DNA of 64,000 bases, taken from contig NZ_JAHCKL010000002.1 in NCBI RefSeq assembly GCF_026125785.1, forward strand, positions 124,001-188,000, in the 5' to 3' direction. A program made the position numbers and the translations under genes. Position 1 is the first letter of the stretch. Each line of letters starts with the position of its first letter. A model generated the notes under the pieces. It saw only the letters and a list, made by a program, of their open reading frames with translations, had not been told where the DNA came from and made no database searches. The stretch comes from Hydrogenophaga sp. Its GTDB lineage: Bacteria > Pseudomonadota > Gammaproteobacteria > Burkholderiales > Burkholderiaceae_C. Positions 9,316-15,882 of this stretch are shown here, piece by piece.

Positions 9316-10041
9316 ATGCTGCCGAATCAACCCTTGGACCCGATGCCGCACCCTGGCGCGGGCGGCCCCGCTCCGGGGCCTGCCGCTGTGCCGGCAGGCA
9401 GGCCGCCCATGCCGCACGGCGCTGCTGCCCCGGTGACCGATCCAGCACCCTCCCCGGAGAAAACAGCCGCAGCACCCGCAGCAGCGGCGCCGGAGGAAGA
9501 CAAGAACAAAGGCGCCGGGTTCTGGCCCATTGCCGCTCGCGCGCTGCAGTCGCGCGGTGTGCTGGTGATGGTCGCTGGCTTGGCGCTCATGGCTGTGGCA
9601 TGGCCCGTGGGCTTGGCCTTGCTGCTGGGTGGCGCCGCCCGGGTAGCCCAAAAAGCTGGCTCGGCGTATCTGAACACCAAGCAGCAAGGTGCCAAGCCTG
9701 CGACCGATGCCACCGCAGAGAAAGAGAAGAGCACAAAGGAAGCAGAACGCGGCCCCGAAGGCGGGGCAAAGGAAGCCGCGCTGCCGCCAGGCGCGACTCC
9801 CGGCCCCCAGGGCCGCATGGAGGCGCCCATTCCCGGTGGCATGGCCCATGGGGTCGCTGGGGGCGGGCTCGGGGCAGATCCAGGCGCAGCGCCAGCAGCG
9901 GCGGGCGGGGTGCCGCACTACCGAGATGTTCTTGCCGCACATGCGCAGCGCGCTGCAGCGTCTGCAGGGGCCGTGGCAGGGGCTCCTGGCGCACCGGTGG
10001 TACCGCCCCCCGCGCATCGCCACCCCATGCCTTACATGTAA
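9316..10041 (+). CDS. Pro/Ala-rich single-pass membrane protein of unknown function
   Basis: This 241-residue protein is not a family I recognise. It has a Pro/Ala/Gly-rich N-terminal third and one strongly hydrophobic segment near residues 78-105 (LVMVAGLALMAVAWPVGLAL). A Lys/Glu/Ala-rich stretch and a second Pro/Gly/Ala-rich tail ending in PPPAHRHPMPYM follow. The start at ATG 9316 is supported by CAGGAG upstream. A strong terminator follows 2 bases after the stop, so the gene is a single unit. Low-complexity composition makes homology searches unreliable, but the RBS, terminator and membrane segment argue that it is expressed. Confidence 0.6.
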   Translation: MLPNQPLDPMPHPGAGGPAPGPAAVPAGRPPMPHGAAAPVTDPAPSPEKTAAAPAAAAPEEDKNKGAGFWPIAARALQSRGVLVMVAGLALMAVAWPVGLALLLGGAARVAQKAGSAYLNTKQQGAKPATDATAEKEKSTKEAERGPEGGAKEAALPPGATPGPQGRMEAPIPGGMAHGVAGGGLGADPGAAPAAAGGVPHYRDVLAAHAQRAAASAGAVAGAPGAPVVPPPAHRHPMPYM

Positions 10042-10043
10042 CG

Positions 10044-10069
10044 AAAAAAGGACCCGAGGGTCCTTTTTT
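10044..10069. terminator. Bidirectional rho-independent terminator
   Basis: The sequence AAAAAAGGACCC is followed almost directly by its reverse complement GGGTCCTTTTTT. A run of T follows the stem on either strand. It sits between the convergent genes ending at 10041 (+) and 10091 (-), so it can serve both. Confidence 0.9.
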
Positions 10070-10090
10070 CATGGGAGCGCAGTACCTCGC

Positions 10091-10786
10091 TCAGTCGCGA
10101 TCGCCGCCAAACAGGCCCAGCAGCATCAGCAGGCTCTGGAAGACGTTGAACAGGCTCAGGTACAGGCCCAGGGTGGCGCTGATGTAGTTGGTTTCGCCGC
10201 CATCGATGATGCGCTTGAGGTCGAACAGCAGGTAGAGGCTGAAGACCACGATGGCCAGGGTAGCGATCACGGCCATGCCGGCGGTGCTGCCCACGAAGAC
10301 GTTGATGATGGCACCGATCATGATGGCGAGCGCGCCCACGAACAGCCACTTGCCCATGCCCGAGAGGTCGCGCTTGATCACGGTGGAGAGGTTGGCCATG
10401 ACGAAGAACACCACGGCGGTGCCGCCGAATGCGGTCATGATCAGGCTGGCGCCGTTGGAGAACCCCAGCACCGCAGCCAACAGGCGCGAGAGCATCAGGC
10501 CCATGAAGAATGTGAAAGCCAGCAGCACGGGGACGCCGGCTGCCGAGTTCTTGGTCTTCTCGATTGCGAACATGAAGCCGAATGCGCCGCCCAGGAAGAC
10601 GATCAGGCCCAGGCCTCCGGTGAGGCTGGCGGTGATGCCCGTCTGCACGCCGATCCAGGCGCCCAGCACTGTGGGCAGCATGGACAGGGCCAGCAGCCAG
10701 TAGGTGTTGCGCAGAACTCGGTTGCGTTGTACATCGGAGGACACGGCGGTGCCAAAGCGGCCGCTGGTCTGTACGTGGTCGGTCAT
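10091..10786 (-). CDS. Bax inhibitor-1/YccA family inner-membrane protein
   Basis: This 231-residue protein has seven hydrophobic segments and the family's typical C-terminal part (FDLKRIIDGGETNYISATLGLYLSLFNVF, quoted in two overlapping parts: FDLKRIIDGG and NYISATLGLYLSLFN). YccA in E. coli is a substrate and modulator of the FtsH protease; other relatives act as pH-sensitive Ca2+ leak channels. The ATG at 10786 is chosen because AAGGAGAT lies 7 bases upstream; two earlier in-frame Met codons overlap that Shine-Dalgarno sequence. It is monocistronic. Confidence 0.9.
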   Translation of the reverse strand: MTDHVQTSGRFGTAVSSDVQRNRVLRNTYWLLALSMLPTVLGAWIGVQTGITASLTGGLGLIVFLGGAFGFMFAIEKTKNSAAGVPVLLAFTFFMGLMLSRLLAAVLGFSNGASLIMTAFGGTAVVFFVMANLSTVIKRDLSGMGKWLFVGALAIMIGAIINVFVGSTAGMAVIATLAIVVFSLYLLFDLKRIIDGGETNYISATLGLYLSLFNVFQSLLMLLGLFGGDRD

Positions 10787-11032
10787 GGTGGTGATCTCCT
10801 TCATCATCTGACACGGGCCGGTGACCGTTCGGCGACATGCCGAACGACCGGGGAAAGTGCATTGTAGGGTGTCGGGTCTCCGAGGCGACAGTCGGTGCGT
10901 TGGCGCTTTTTTGGTATGGTCAGTTGTGACCGCATGGCAGCCAATCGGCGCGTTATCGTTCGCACTGCATACCCTGGATGACCCGGATCCCGTATTGCAG
11001 TTCCTTCTGACCTCTCAAATAGGACCAAGTTC

Positions 11033-11440
11033 ATGAAAAACAAGCCCGTTCTCGAGTCGGCCGATGTCAAGCTCATTGCCGCTGCCGCCGAGGCCGAAGC
11101 CCTGAAGAACCAATGGGCCGTCACCATCGCCATCGCCGACGATGGGGGGCACCTGCTCTGGTTGCAGCGCCTGGATGGCGTCGCCCCGATCTCCGCGCAC
11201 ATTGCACCGGCCAAGGCCATCACCGCCGCGTTGGGTCGCCGCGAGAGCAAGATCTACGAGGACATGATCAACCAAGGCCGGGTGTCGTTCCTGAGCGCGC
11301 CGCTGCTGGAGGGCATGCTGGAAGGCGGCGTGCCCATCGTCAAGGACGGTCAGTGCGTGGGTGCGATCGGTGTGAGCGGCGTGAAGTCCAGTGAGGACGC
11401 TCAGATCGCGCGGGCAGGGCTGGCGGCCATCGGCCTGTGA
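11033..11440 (+). CDS. GlcG/HbpS-type (DUF336) protein, possible heme binding
   Basis: This 135-residue protein is a small alpha/beta protein of the GlcG/HbpS/DUF336 family (segments VTIAIADDGGHLLWLQRLDG and GGVPIVKDGQCVGAIGVSG). Some members bind heme or corrinoids, while others sit in glycolate or diol catabolic operons with unclear function. It stands alone here, converging on the hemP end of the iron operon across the structured intergenic element at 11453-11676. A heme link is suggestive from this neighbour but unproven. Confidence 0.82.
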   Translation: MKNKPVLESADVKLIAAAAEAEALKNQWAVTIAIADDGGHLLWLQRLDGVAPISAHIAPAKAITAALGRRESKIYEDMINQGRVSFLSAPLLEGMLEGGVPIVKDGQCVGAIGVSGVKSSEDAQIARAGLAAIGL

Positions 11441-11452
11441 GCCTGCGTGTGG

Positions 11453-11555
11453 TAAAAAGCGGCCTGGCTACCGAAGCGTAAACCGCTTCCTGGCTGGCTG
11501 AAAACGACGCTCGGGGAAAGTGAAAAACCCCGGGTCGCCCCACGATGAAAATGAC
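11453..11555. repeat. Structured intergenic element, copy 1 (two hairpins)
   Basis: This is the first of two related units with a 125-base period. Hairpin 1 is GAAGCG/CGCTTC around a 5-base loop (about 11473-11489). Hairpin 2 is CTCGGGG/CCCCGGG around the loop AAAGTGAAAAA, and an outer CGA/TCG pairing can extend it. The conserved 3' end is CGCCCCACGATGA. Compared with copy 2, the stems differ in sequence but keep pairing. It lies in the 3' flank of both the GlcG-type gene and the tonB-exbBD-hemP operon, so the acting strand is not known. Candidates are a small RNA, a 3'UTR stability element or a REP-like repeat. Confidence 0.7.
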
Positions 11556-11577
11556 ATGCCTGTCTGTCTGGGCGGGC

Positions 11578-11676
11578 TGAAAAAATGCCTGGCTACTGAG
11601 ATACGGATCTCTTGGCTGGCTAAAAACGACGCCTGGGGAAAGTGAGATCCCCAGGGTCGCCCCACGATGAGATGAC
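11578..11676. repeat. Structured intergenic element, copy 2 (two hairpins)
   Basis: This is the second unit, sharing GCCTGGCTAC, TGGCTGGCT, AAAACGACGC, GGGGAAAGTGA and GGGTCGCCCCACGATGA with copy 1. Hairpin 1 is GAGAT/ATCTC around ACGG, entirely different in stem sequence from copy 1. Hairpin 2 is CCTGGGG/CCCCAGG around AAAGTGAGAT, extended by CGAC/GTCG with one bulged G. Pair changes relative to copy 1 are C-G to T-A and T-G to C-G. Both copies are preceded by a short A tract, which reads as a T tract on the minus strand. Confidence 0.7.
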
Positions 11677-11692
11677 GAGGCTGCGCTTCGGG

Positions 11693-11899
11693 CTATTTGG
11701 TGAGGATCAACTTGCCCTGGCGAGTGGCCTGCAGGCGGTAGAGCAGGCCGTTGTGGTCAATGGCCACCGATTTCTGGCCGCGCAGCAGCGTCGCACTGGC
11801 CAACACGGGCGTGTCGGCGGTGGCGCTCGTTGCTGGCGTGGCCGTTGTGTCCTGCGACGGGCGCTCGGACTGCGGGGGAATCGGTGGTGTCTGGTTCAT
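11693..11899 (-). CDS. hemP: Hemin uptake protein HemP
   Basis: This 68-residue protein has an unstructured Thr/Pro/Ser-rich N-terminus and the HemP signature at the C-terminus (LLRGQKSVAIDHNG, YRLQATRQGKLILTK). HemP/HmuP is a small protein required for hemin utilisation in several betaproteobacteria, where it acts on expression of heme receptor genes. Its ATG overlaps the stop of exbD (ATGA), placing it last in the tonB-exbB-exbD-hemP operon. No heme receptor gene lies in this window. Confidence 0.92.
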   Translation of the reverse strand: MNQTPPIPPQSERPSQDTTATPATSATADTPVLASATLLRGQKSVAIDHNGLLYRLQATRQGKLILTK

Positions 11900-12309
11900 G
11901 GTGCTACCGGTTCGGTGATGAAGCCGATCTTGCGCACGCCGGCGCGCTGTGCGGCCGCCATGGCGAGGGCCACGCGCTCATAGCGCACGGCTTTGTCGCC
12001 ACGGATGTGCAGTTCAGGTTGCGGGTCCTGCGCGGCGGCGGCTTGCAACCGGTTGGCGTACTCGGTGTCCTCCACGCGCTGGTCGTTCCAGAAATAGTGG
12101 CCTTCCGCATCGACGGCCAGCCGGATGTTTTCCGGTTTGTCCTGCACCTTCTCCACACTGGCCTGAGGGAGCTCGATGTTGACGGCGTGCTTGATGACGG
12201 GCACGGTGATGATGAAGATGATCAACAGCACGAGCATCACGTCGATGAACGGGATCATGTTGATCTCGCTCATCATCTCGTCGCTGTCCTGGGCGGTTCC
12301 GATGGCCAT
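11896..12309 (-). CDS. exbD: Biopolymer transport protein ExbD
   Basis: ExbD is the 137-residue inner-membrane partner of ExbB and TonB, converting the proton gradient into energy for outer-membrane receptors. A single N-terminal membrane segment carries the essential Asp, D23 in PFIDVMLVLL. A periplasmic domain of about 90 residues follows. A Shine-Dalgarno-like GGACAA lies before ATG 12309. It is between exbB and hemP in the same operon, and Fur regulation is likely through the site at 13978. Confidence 0.95.
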   Translation of the reverse strand: MAIGTAQDSDEMMSEINMIPFIDVMLVLLIIFIITVPVIKHAVNIELPQASVEKVQDKPENIRLAVDAEGHYFWNDQRVEDTEYANRLQAAAAQDPQPELHIRGDKAVRYERVALAMAAAQRAGVRKIGFITEPVAP

Positions 12310-12323
12310 GGTGGGTTGTCCTG

Positions 12324-13070
12324 TCAGGCTTTCTTCATGGAGAGAACCTTGCCCTCGCCGGTGGTTGTGACGCGGGCTCCGGTCACAAAGTAGGCGTGCA
12401 GGTCGTGCGCGAACCGGTTGAGCTGGTGCAGGACGCCTTTGTTGCCACGGACCAGGGCGTTGTAGCCCAGCACGGCGGGAATGGCGACGAGCAGGCCCAG
12501 CGCGGTCATGATCAGGGCTTCGCCGATGGGGCCGGCCACCTGGTCAATGCTGACCTGACCGGCGGCCCCGATGCCCAGCAGCGCGTGGTAGATGCCCCAG
12601 ACGGTGCCGAACAGGCCGACGAAAGGAGCGGTGGACGCCACCGACGCCAGCACGGAGAGGCCGCTCTGCGCGCGTGCGGTGAAGTCGTCGACGCTCTTGC
12701 GCAAGGCGCGCTCCACCCAGTCGCTGACATCCAGGCTGTCGTGCAACTGCCGCTGCGGCGGCGTGCCGGCGTGGGTGTCCTTGTGCAGGATGTGGCGGGT
12801 CGATTCACGGCCTTCCAGCGCGAGCGAGCGGAAGGGGTTGCCTTCGGCGGCGCCAAGCTTGTCCAGGCCTTCGGCGAAATCGGCGCTGTGCCAGAAGCCT
12901 TCGACGCCTTTGGCCTGGGCGCGCTGCGCGCGCTGGTCCAGAGCCTTCCACAGGATGATGACCCAGGTCGAGAGCGACATGATCAGCAGCACGATGGCGA
13001 CCGATCGGGTGACCCAGTCGCCTTGGGTCCAGACGTGGGCCAAGCCCGATGATGCGAGTTGCGGTTCCAT
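12324..13070 (-). CDS. exbB: MotA/TolQ/ExbB proton channel family protein ExbB
   Basis: This 248-residue ExbB has three predicted membrane segments. The first is near residues 18-38 (VAIVLLIMSLSTWVIILWKA). The others flank the conserved MotA/TolQ/ExbB region (STAPFVGLFGTVWGIYHAL, IGEALIMTALGLLVAIPAVL). It forms the proton-conducting channel with ExbD and powers TonB. The start at 13070 follows GGAGCAATC. TolQ is the main alternative, but the neighbours tonB and hemP favour ExbB. Confidence 0.94.
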   Translation of the reverse strand: MEPQLASSGLAHVWTQGDWVTRSVAIVLLIMSLSTWVIILWKALDQRAQRAQAKGVEGFWHSADFAEGLDKLGAAEGNPFRSLALEGRESTRHILHKDTHAGTPPQRQLHDSLDVSDWVERALRKSVDDFTARAQSGLSVLASVASTAPFVGLFGTVWGIYHALLGIGAAGQVSIDQVAGPIGEALIMTALGLLVAIPAVLGYNALVRGNKGVLHQLNRFAHDLHAYFVTGARVTTTGEGKVLSMKKA

Positions 13071-13109
13071 GGAAAGATTGCTCCGGATAGAAGAGGAAGA
13101 TCGGTGAAA

Positions 13110-13838
13110 TCAGGATGGCTTGATGTTGAAGCGGATGGGCACGGTGACCCACATGGCTTCCGGCACGCCGGCACGCTTGCCGGGCACGAAGCGCCAACGC
13201 ATCACGGTCTGCTGCGCCACCTCGTCTAGCCGCTCGTAGCCACTGGACTTGAGGATGTTGGCCTGGGAGGGTGAGCCATCGGCTTGCACGAAGACATTGA
13301 GGGTTACCGTGCCCTGTTCGCCCAGCCGCTTGGACAGCGGCGGGTAGGGAGGACTGGGGTTGCTGAGGTAGGCGGCATTGGTGGACGGCAACTCGATGCG
13401 CGGCGGGGCGGGCGGTGCCGGTGGAGCGGGCGGCGCCGCGGCCACGATGGGCTCCGGGGGCGCAGGTGGCGCCGGAGGGCTGGGTGGTACCACGGGGGCC
13501 AGCGGTGAAGGTTCGGGCGTGGGCGCGGCCACGGGCTGAGGTTGCGGAGGCGCGACCGGCTTGGGCCGCGGTTTGGGCGGCTCGGGCTTGGCCACGGGTG
13601 GCGCTGGCGGCACGGGCTCGACCTTGGGCTGCGGGGGCTCGATCAGCTCGGCCATCACCTGGACCGGAATCACCAGCTCGACCGCGCGACGGAGCAAGCC
13701 GGACTGCAGGGCCCAGAGCGCCAGGACGTGAAAGCCCACCACCGAGGCCACGATAGCGATGCGGCGGTTCACGCGAGGGGAGTCTGCGTGCTGCATGGGC
13801 GAGAGAGGCGGCGCAGCGCTGGCGCTGAGGGGGAGCAT
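13110..13838 (-). CDS. tonB: Energy transducer TonB
   Basis: This 242-residue TonB has a short cytoplasmic N-terminus and one membrane anchor (IAIVASVVGFHVLALWAL, with the conserved His). A long Pro/Ala/Glu/Lys-rich periplasmic spacer with PPAPPAPP repeats (about 60-155) follows, then the C-terminal TonB domain that contacts TonB boxes (YPPLSKRLGEQGTVTLNVFV; WRFVPGKRAG). ATG 13838 and ATG 13796 (MQHADSPRVN) are both possible starts, and neither has a clear ribosome site. It is followed by exbB, exbD and hemP and preceded by a tiny hydrophobic reading frame. Confidence 0.93.
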   Translation of the reverse strand: MLPLSASAAPPLSPMQHADSPRVNRRIAIVASVVGFHVLALWALQSGLLRRAVELVIPVQVMAELIEPPQPKVEPVPPAPPVAKPEPPKPRPKPVAPPQPQPVAAPTPEPSPLAPVVPPSPPAPPAPPEPIVAAAPPAPPAPPAPPRIELPSTNAAYLSNPSPPYPPLSKRLGEQGTVTLNVFVQADGSPSQANILKSSGYERLDEVAQQTVMRWRFVPGKRAGVPEAMWVTVPIRFNIKPS

Positions 13839-13859
13839 GAGTGTAGCGGTGGTGTTGTG

Positions 13860-13952
13860 TCAGGAACGCAGGACCCACCACAGCGCGACCAGCAGCAGCA
13901 TCAAACTGCTGCCCAGCATCAGGAGTCCTGTCATGGTCAGTGGTCCTTTCAT
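13860..13952 (-). CDS. Tiny hydrophobic membrane peptide upstream of tonB
   Basis: This short reading frame encodes 30 residues, or 24 if the second ATG at 13934 is used, nearly all of one membrane helix (TGLLMLGSSLMLLLVALWWV) ending in LRS. AAAGGA lies 9 bases before ATG 13934, a good Shine-Dalgarno position that favours the shorter form. It is the first reading frame after the Fur-like site and 21 bases upstream of tonB, so it would be co-transcribed with the uptake genes. I know no family for it. It could be a real small protein or a leader peptide coupling translation into tonB. Confidence 0.5.
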   Translation of the reverse strand: MKGPLTMTGLLMLGSSLMLLLVALWWVLRS

Positions 13953-13977
13953 GGTCGGGCGGTGGAGTTCTTATTCT

Positions 13978-13998
13978 AAACGAGAATTCTTCGCATTT
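13978..13998 (-). promoter_or_regulatory. Fur-box-like operator ahead of the tonB operon
   Basis: The + strand reads AAACGAGAATTCTTCGCATT plus one base. It matches the site ahead of the siderophore receptor (18205-18225) at 16 of 20 aligned positions, and both resemble betaproteobacterial Fur boxes with AATGCGAA and GAAT/TTCTCGTTT halves. It is about 25 bases upstream of the small reading frame and the tonB operon on the minus strand. Iron repression by Fur is inferred. Confidence 0.65.
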
Positions 13999-14046
13999 AC
14001 TTAATTGACGAAAGAATCGCGTGAAGTTTCTCTTCTGGCGCGGATT

Positions 14047-15171
14047 TCAATCTCTGGCGATCACGTTCGCGGCCTGGTCGAGCGTGCGGCAACCGGTCAG
14101 GGCCATGGCGATTTCCAGTTCGTCCCTCAGCAGACGCAGGACGTGGGCCACACCGGTGGCGCCGGCATTGGCCAGGCCATGCAGCACGGGCCTGCCCACC
14201 ATGACGGCCGAAGCGCCCAAAGCCATGGCCTTGAGCACGTCGGTGCCACGGCGGATGCCGCCATCGACGAGCACCGGCACCTCGCCTCGCGTGGCGCTCA
14301 CAACGGCCGGCAGAAGCCGGGCGGTGGCGGGCATGGTGTCCAGCGTGCGGCCGCCGTGGTTGGAGACGATCAGGCCTTGGGCTCCTGCATCGATGGCCTG
14401 CCGGGCGTCGTCCGGATGCACAAGGCCTTTGAGCAGCACGGGCAACCGGGTGATCGAGCGCAACCAGCCGATGTCATCCCAGGTTGGGGCGTGGCACATC
14501 AGGCCGTCGAACAGGGCGCTCTGACCCGCCTGCAGAGGTGGTCCGGCCGGCAGGGTCAGTCCGGCGAGATTGACGGCCGAGATGTCTGCCGGCAGGCTGA
14601 ACTGGGCGCGTCGCTCCTGGTCCCGGGCGCCTTGCACCGGCGCGTCAACGGTGAGGACCAGGGCCTCGAAGCCCGCGGTCTCGGCACGCTGGACCAGTTC
14701 ACGCACAAAGCCCCGGTCTGGCTGGAGGTAGAGCTGGAACCACAACGGTCCCCGTGAGGGTTCTGGCAGGTAGATCCTGGCCACGTCCTCCAGGCGTGTC
14801 GATGCCTGTGTGCTCAGCACCAGACCGGCGCCCAGGGCGGACGCCGCCAGGGCCGTTGCCTGCTCGCCATGGGGGTGCACGAGCCGCTGGTAGGCGGTGG
14901 GCGCAACCAGAATGGGGTGTGCCCATTCCCGGCCAAGCAATGGCACGCGCGTATGGCCACCGGCCAGCGGACGCAGCACGCGTGGAAGCAGCTCTATCTG
15001 CTGCCACGCGGTCTGATTGGCGCGCAGGGTGATTTCGTCGGCCGCTCCACCAAACAGGTAGGCACGCACCGCACGGTCCAATTGGCGCTCGGCGTGCCGT
15101 TCGTGGTCGGCGAGACTGACCAGGCCTTCAGGCAGCGTCGAGTACGCTGGTGGCGGGGAAGCCGGTTTCAT
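14047..15171 (-). CDS. FMN-dependent alpha-hydroxy-acid oxidase/dehydrogenase
   Basis: This 374-residue protein belongs to the family of lactate dehydrogenase LldD and glycolate oxidase, which oxidise 2-hydroxy acids with FMN. The catalytic His motif SNHGGRTLD and the FMN phosphate-binding stretch [20 protein letters not shown] are intact, as is the Lys of [14 protein letters not shown] 15171 overlaps the stop of piuC (ATGA). This is an unusual place for such an enzyme: last in an operon with a siderophore receptor and a PiuC hydroxylase. The substrate may be a siderophore-related hydroxy acid, or simply lactate; the sequence does not decide. Confidence 0.85.
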   Translation of the reverse strand: MKPASPPPAYSTLPEGLVSLADHERHAERQLDRAVRAYLFGGAADEITLRANQTAWQQIELLPRVLRPLAGGHTRVPLLGREWAHPILVAPTAYQRLVHPHGEQATALAASALGAGLVLSTQASTRLEDVARIYLPEPSRGPLWFQLYLQPDRGFVRELVQRAETAGFEALVLTVDAPVQGARDQERRAQFSLPADISAVNLAGLTLPAGPPLQAGQSALFDGLMCHAPTWDDIGWLRSITRLPVLLKGLVHPDDARQAIDAGAQGLIVSNHGGRTLDTMPATARLLPAVVSATRGEVPVLVDGGIRRGTDVLKAMALGASAVMVGRPVLHGLANAGATGVAHVLRLLRDELEIAMALTGCRTLDQAANVIARD

Positions 15172-15854
15172 GTATCGGCCCACAGCCGCAGGAGGTTGTG
15201 GTAGGTGCCGGTCAAGGCCGTGGTTTCGGGTGTTTCGCCCAGGCGCTGGCGCAAGGCGAGCAGGTTCATGTCGAGGTCGAACAGCAGGCGCCGGTGCTGT
15301 TCGCTGCGCACCATGCTCTCGATCCAGAAGAAGCTGGCCACGCGTGCTCCGCGGGTGACGGGTTCTACGCGGTGCACGCTGGTGCCTGGGTAGATCACCA
15401 TGTCGCCCGCCGGTAGCTTGATGCGTCGCTCGCCGAAGCTGTCCTGCACCACGAGGTCTCCGCCGTCGTAGTCGGCGGGGTCGCTCAGGAACAGGGTGCA
15501 GGAGATGTCGCTGCGCACCCATTGCTGTGGGGCCTTGGAATGCAGCACGGCGCCATCGACGTGGGCGCCGTAGGTGTTGGTGGTCCCGCTGTAGCGGTTG
15601 AACAGCGGGTTGAATATCTTGCGCGGCAAGGCCGCGGAAAAGAACAGCGGGTCCTTCTGGACGGCACCCAGGACCAGCTCGCGCAACTGGCGCGCGTGTT
15701 CGCTGTCCTGGGCAAGCTGTTCGTTGTTCTTCTGTGTCTGAGCCTGGCTGCCCGCACTGCTGCGACCATCGATCCATGGTGCCTGGTCGCCCAGCAGGGA
15801 GCGGGCGGTCTGGAGTTGCTGTGGATCGAGGATGTTCCTGAGGTGCAGAAGCAT
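15168..15854 (-). CDS. piuC: Fe2+/2-oxoglutarate-dependent PKHD-type hydroxylase (PiuC/YbiX)
   Basis: This 228-residue protein is a PiuC/YbiX-type dioxygenase (family length about 226). The iron ligands are visible: HVD in [11 protein letters not shown], and the distal His in [11 protein letters not shown]. The 2-oxoglutarate-binding Arg is likely in [14 protein letters not shown] 15854 begins the family-typical [10 protein letters not shown]; upstream in-frame codons lie outside the conserved region. It sits 28 bases after the TonB receptor gene, as ybiX follows fiu in E. coli. Its biochemical role in iron uptake is not established. Confidence 0.92.
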   Translation of the reverse strand: MLLHLRNILDPQQLQTARSLLGDQAPWIDGRSSAGSQAQTQKNNEQLAQDSEHARQLRELVLGAVQKDPLFFSAALPRKIFNPLFNRYSGTTNTYGAHVDGAVLHSKAPQQWVRSDISCTLFLSDPADYDGGDLVVQDSFGERRIKLPAGDMVIYPGTSVHRVEPVTRGARVASFFWIESMVRSEQHRRLLFDLDMNLLALRQRLGETPETTALTGTYHNLLRLWADT

Positions 15855-15882
15855 GATGGCGTGGCGTGCGGGCTGGCCGGGA

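Noticed and set aside
10843-10859. A third copy of the twin element suggested by AACGACC and GGGGAAAGTG
   Set aside because: Only 17 bases match, with a 3-base gap, and the complementary arm and conserved 3' end are missing; chance cannot be excluded.
11340-11665. Minus-strand reading frames across the twin element
   Set aside because: The frames are not preserved between the two copies, and the differences follow base pairing rather than codon positions.
11578-11676. Copy 2 hairpin with an ACGG loop as a guanidine-II (mini-ykkC) riboswitch
   Set aside because: That class needs two hairpins with ACGR loops upstream of a transporter or enzyme gene. Only one hairpin has the loop, and the element is in a 3' flank.
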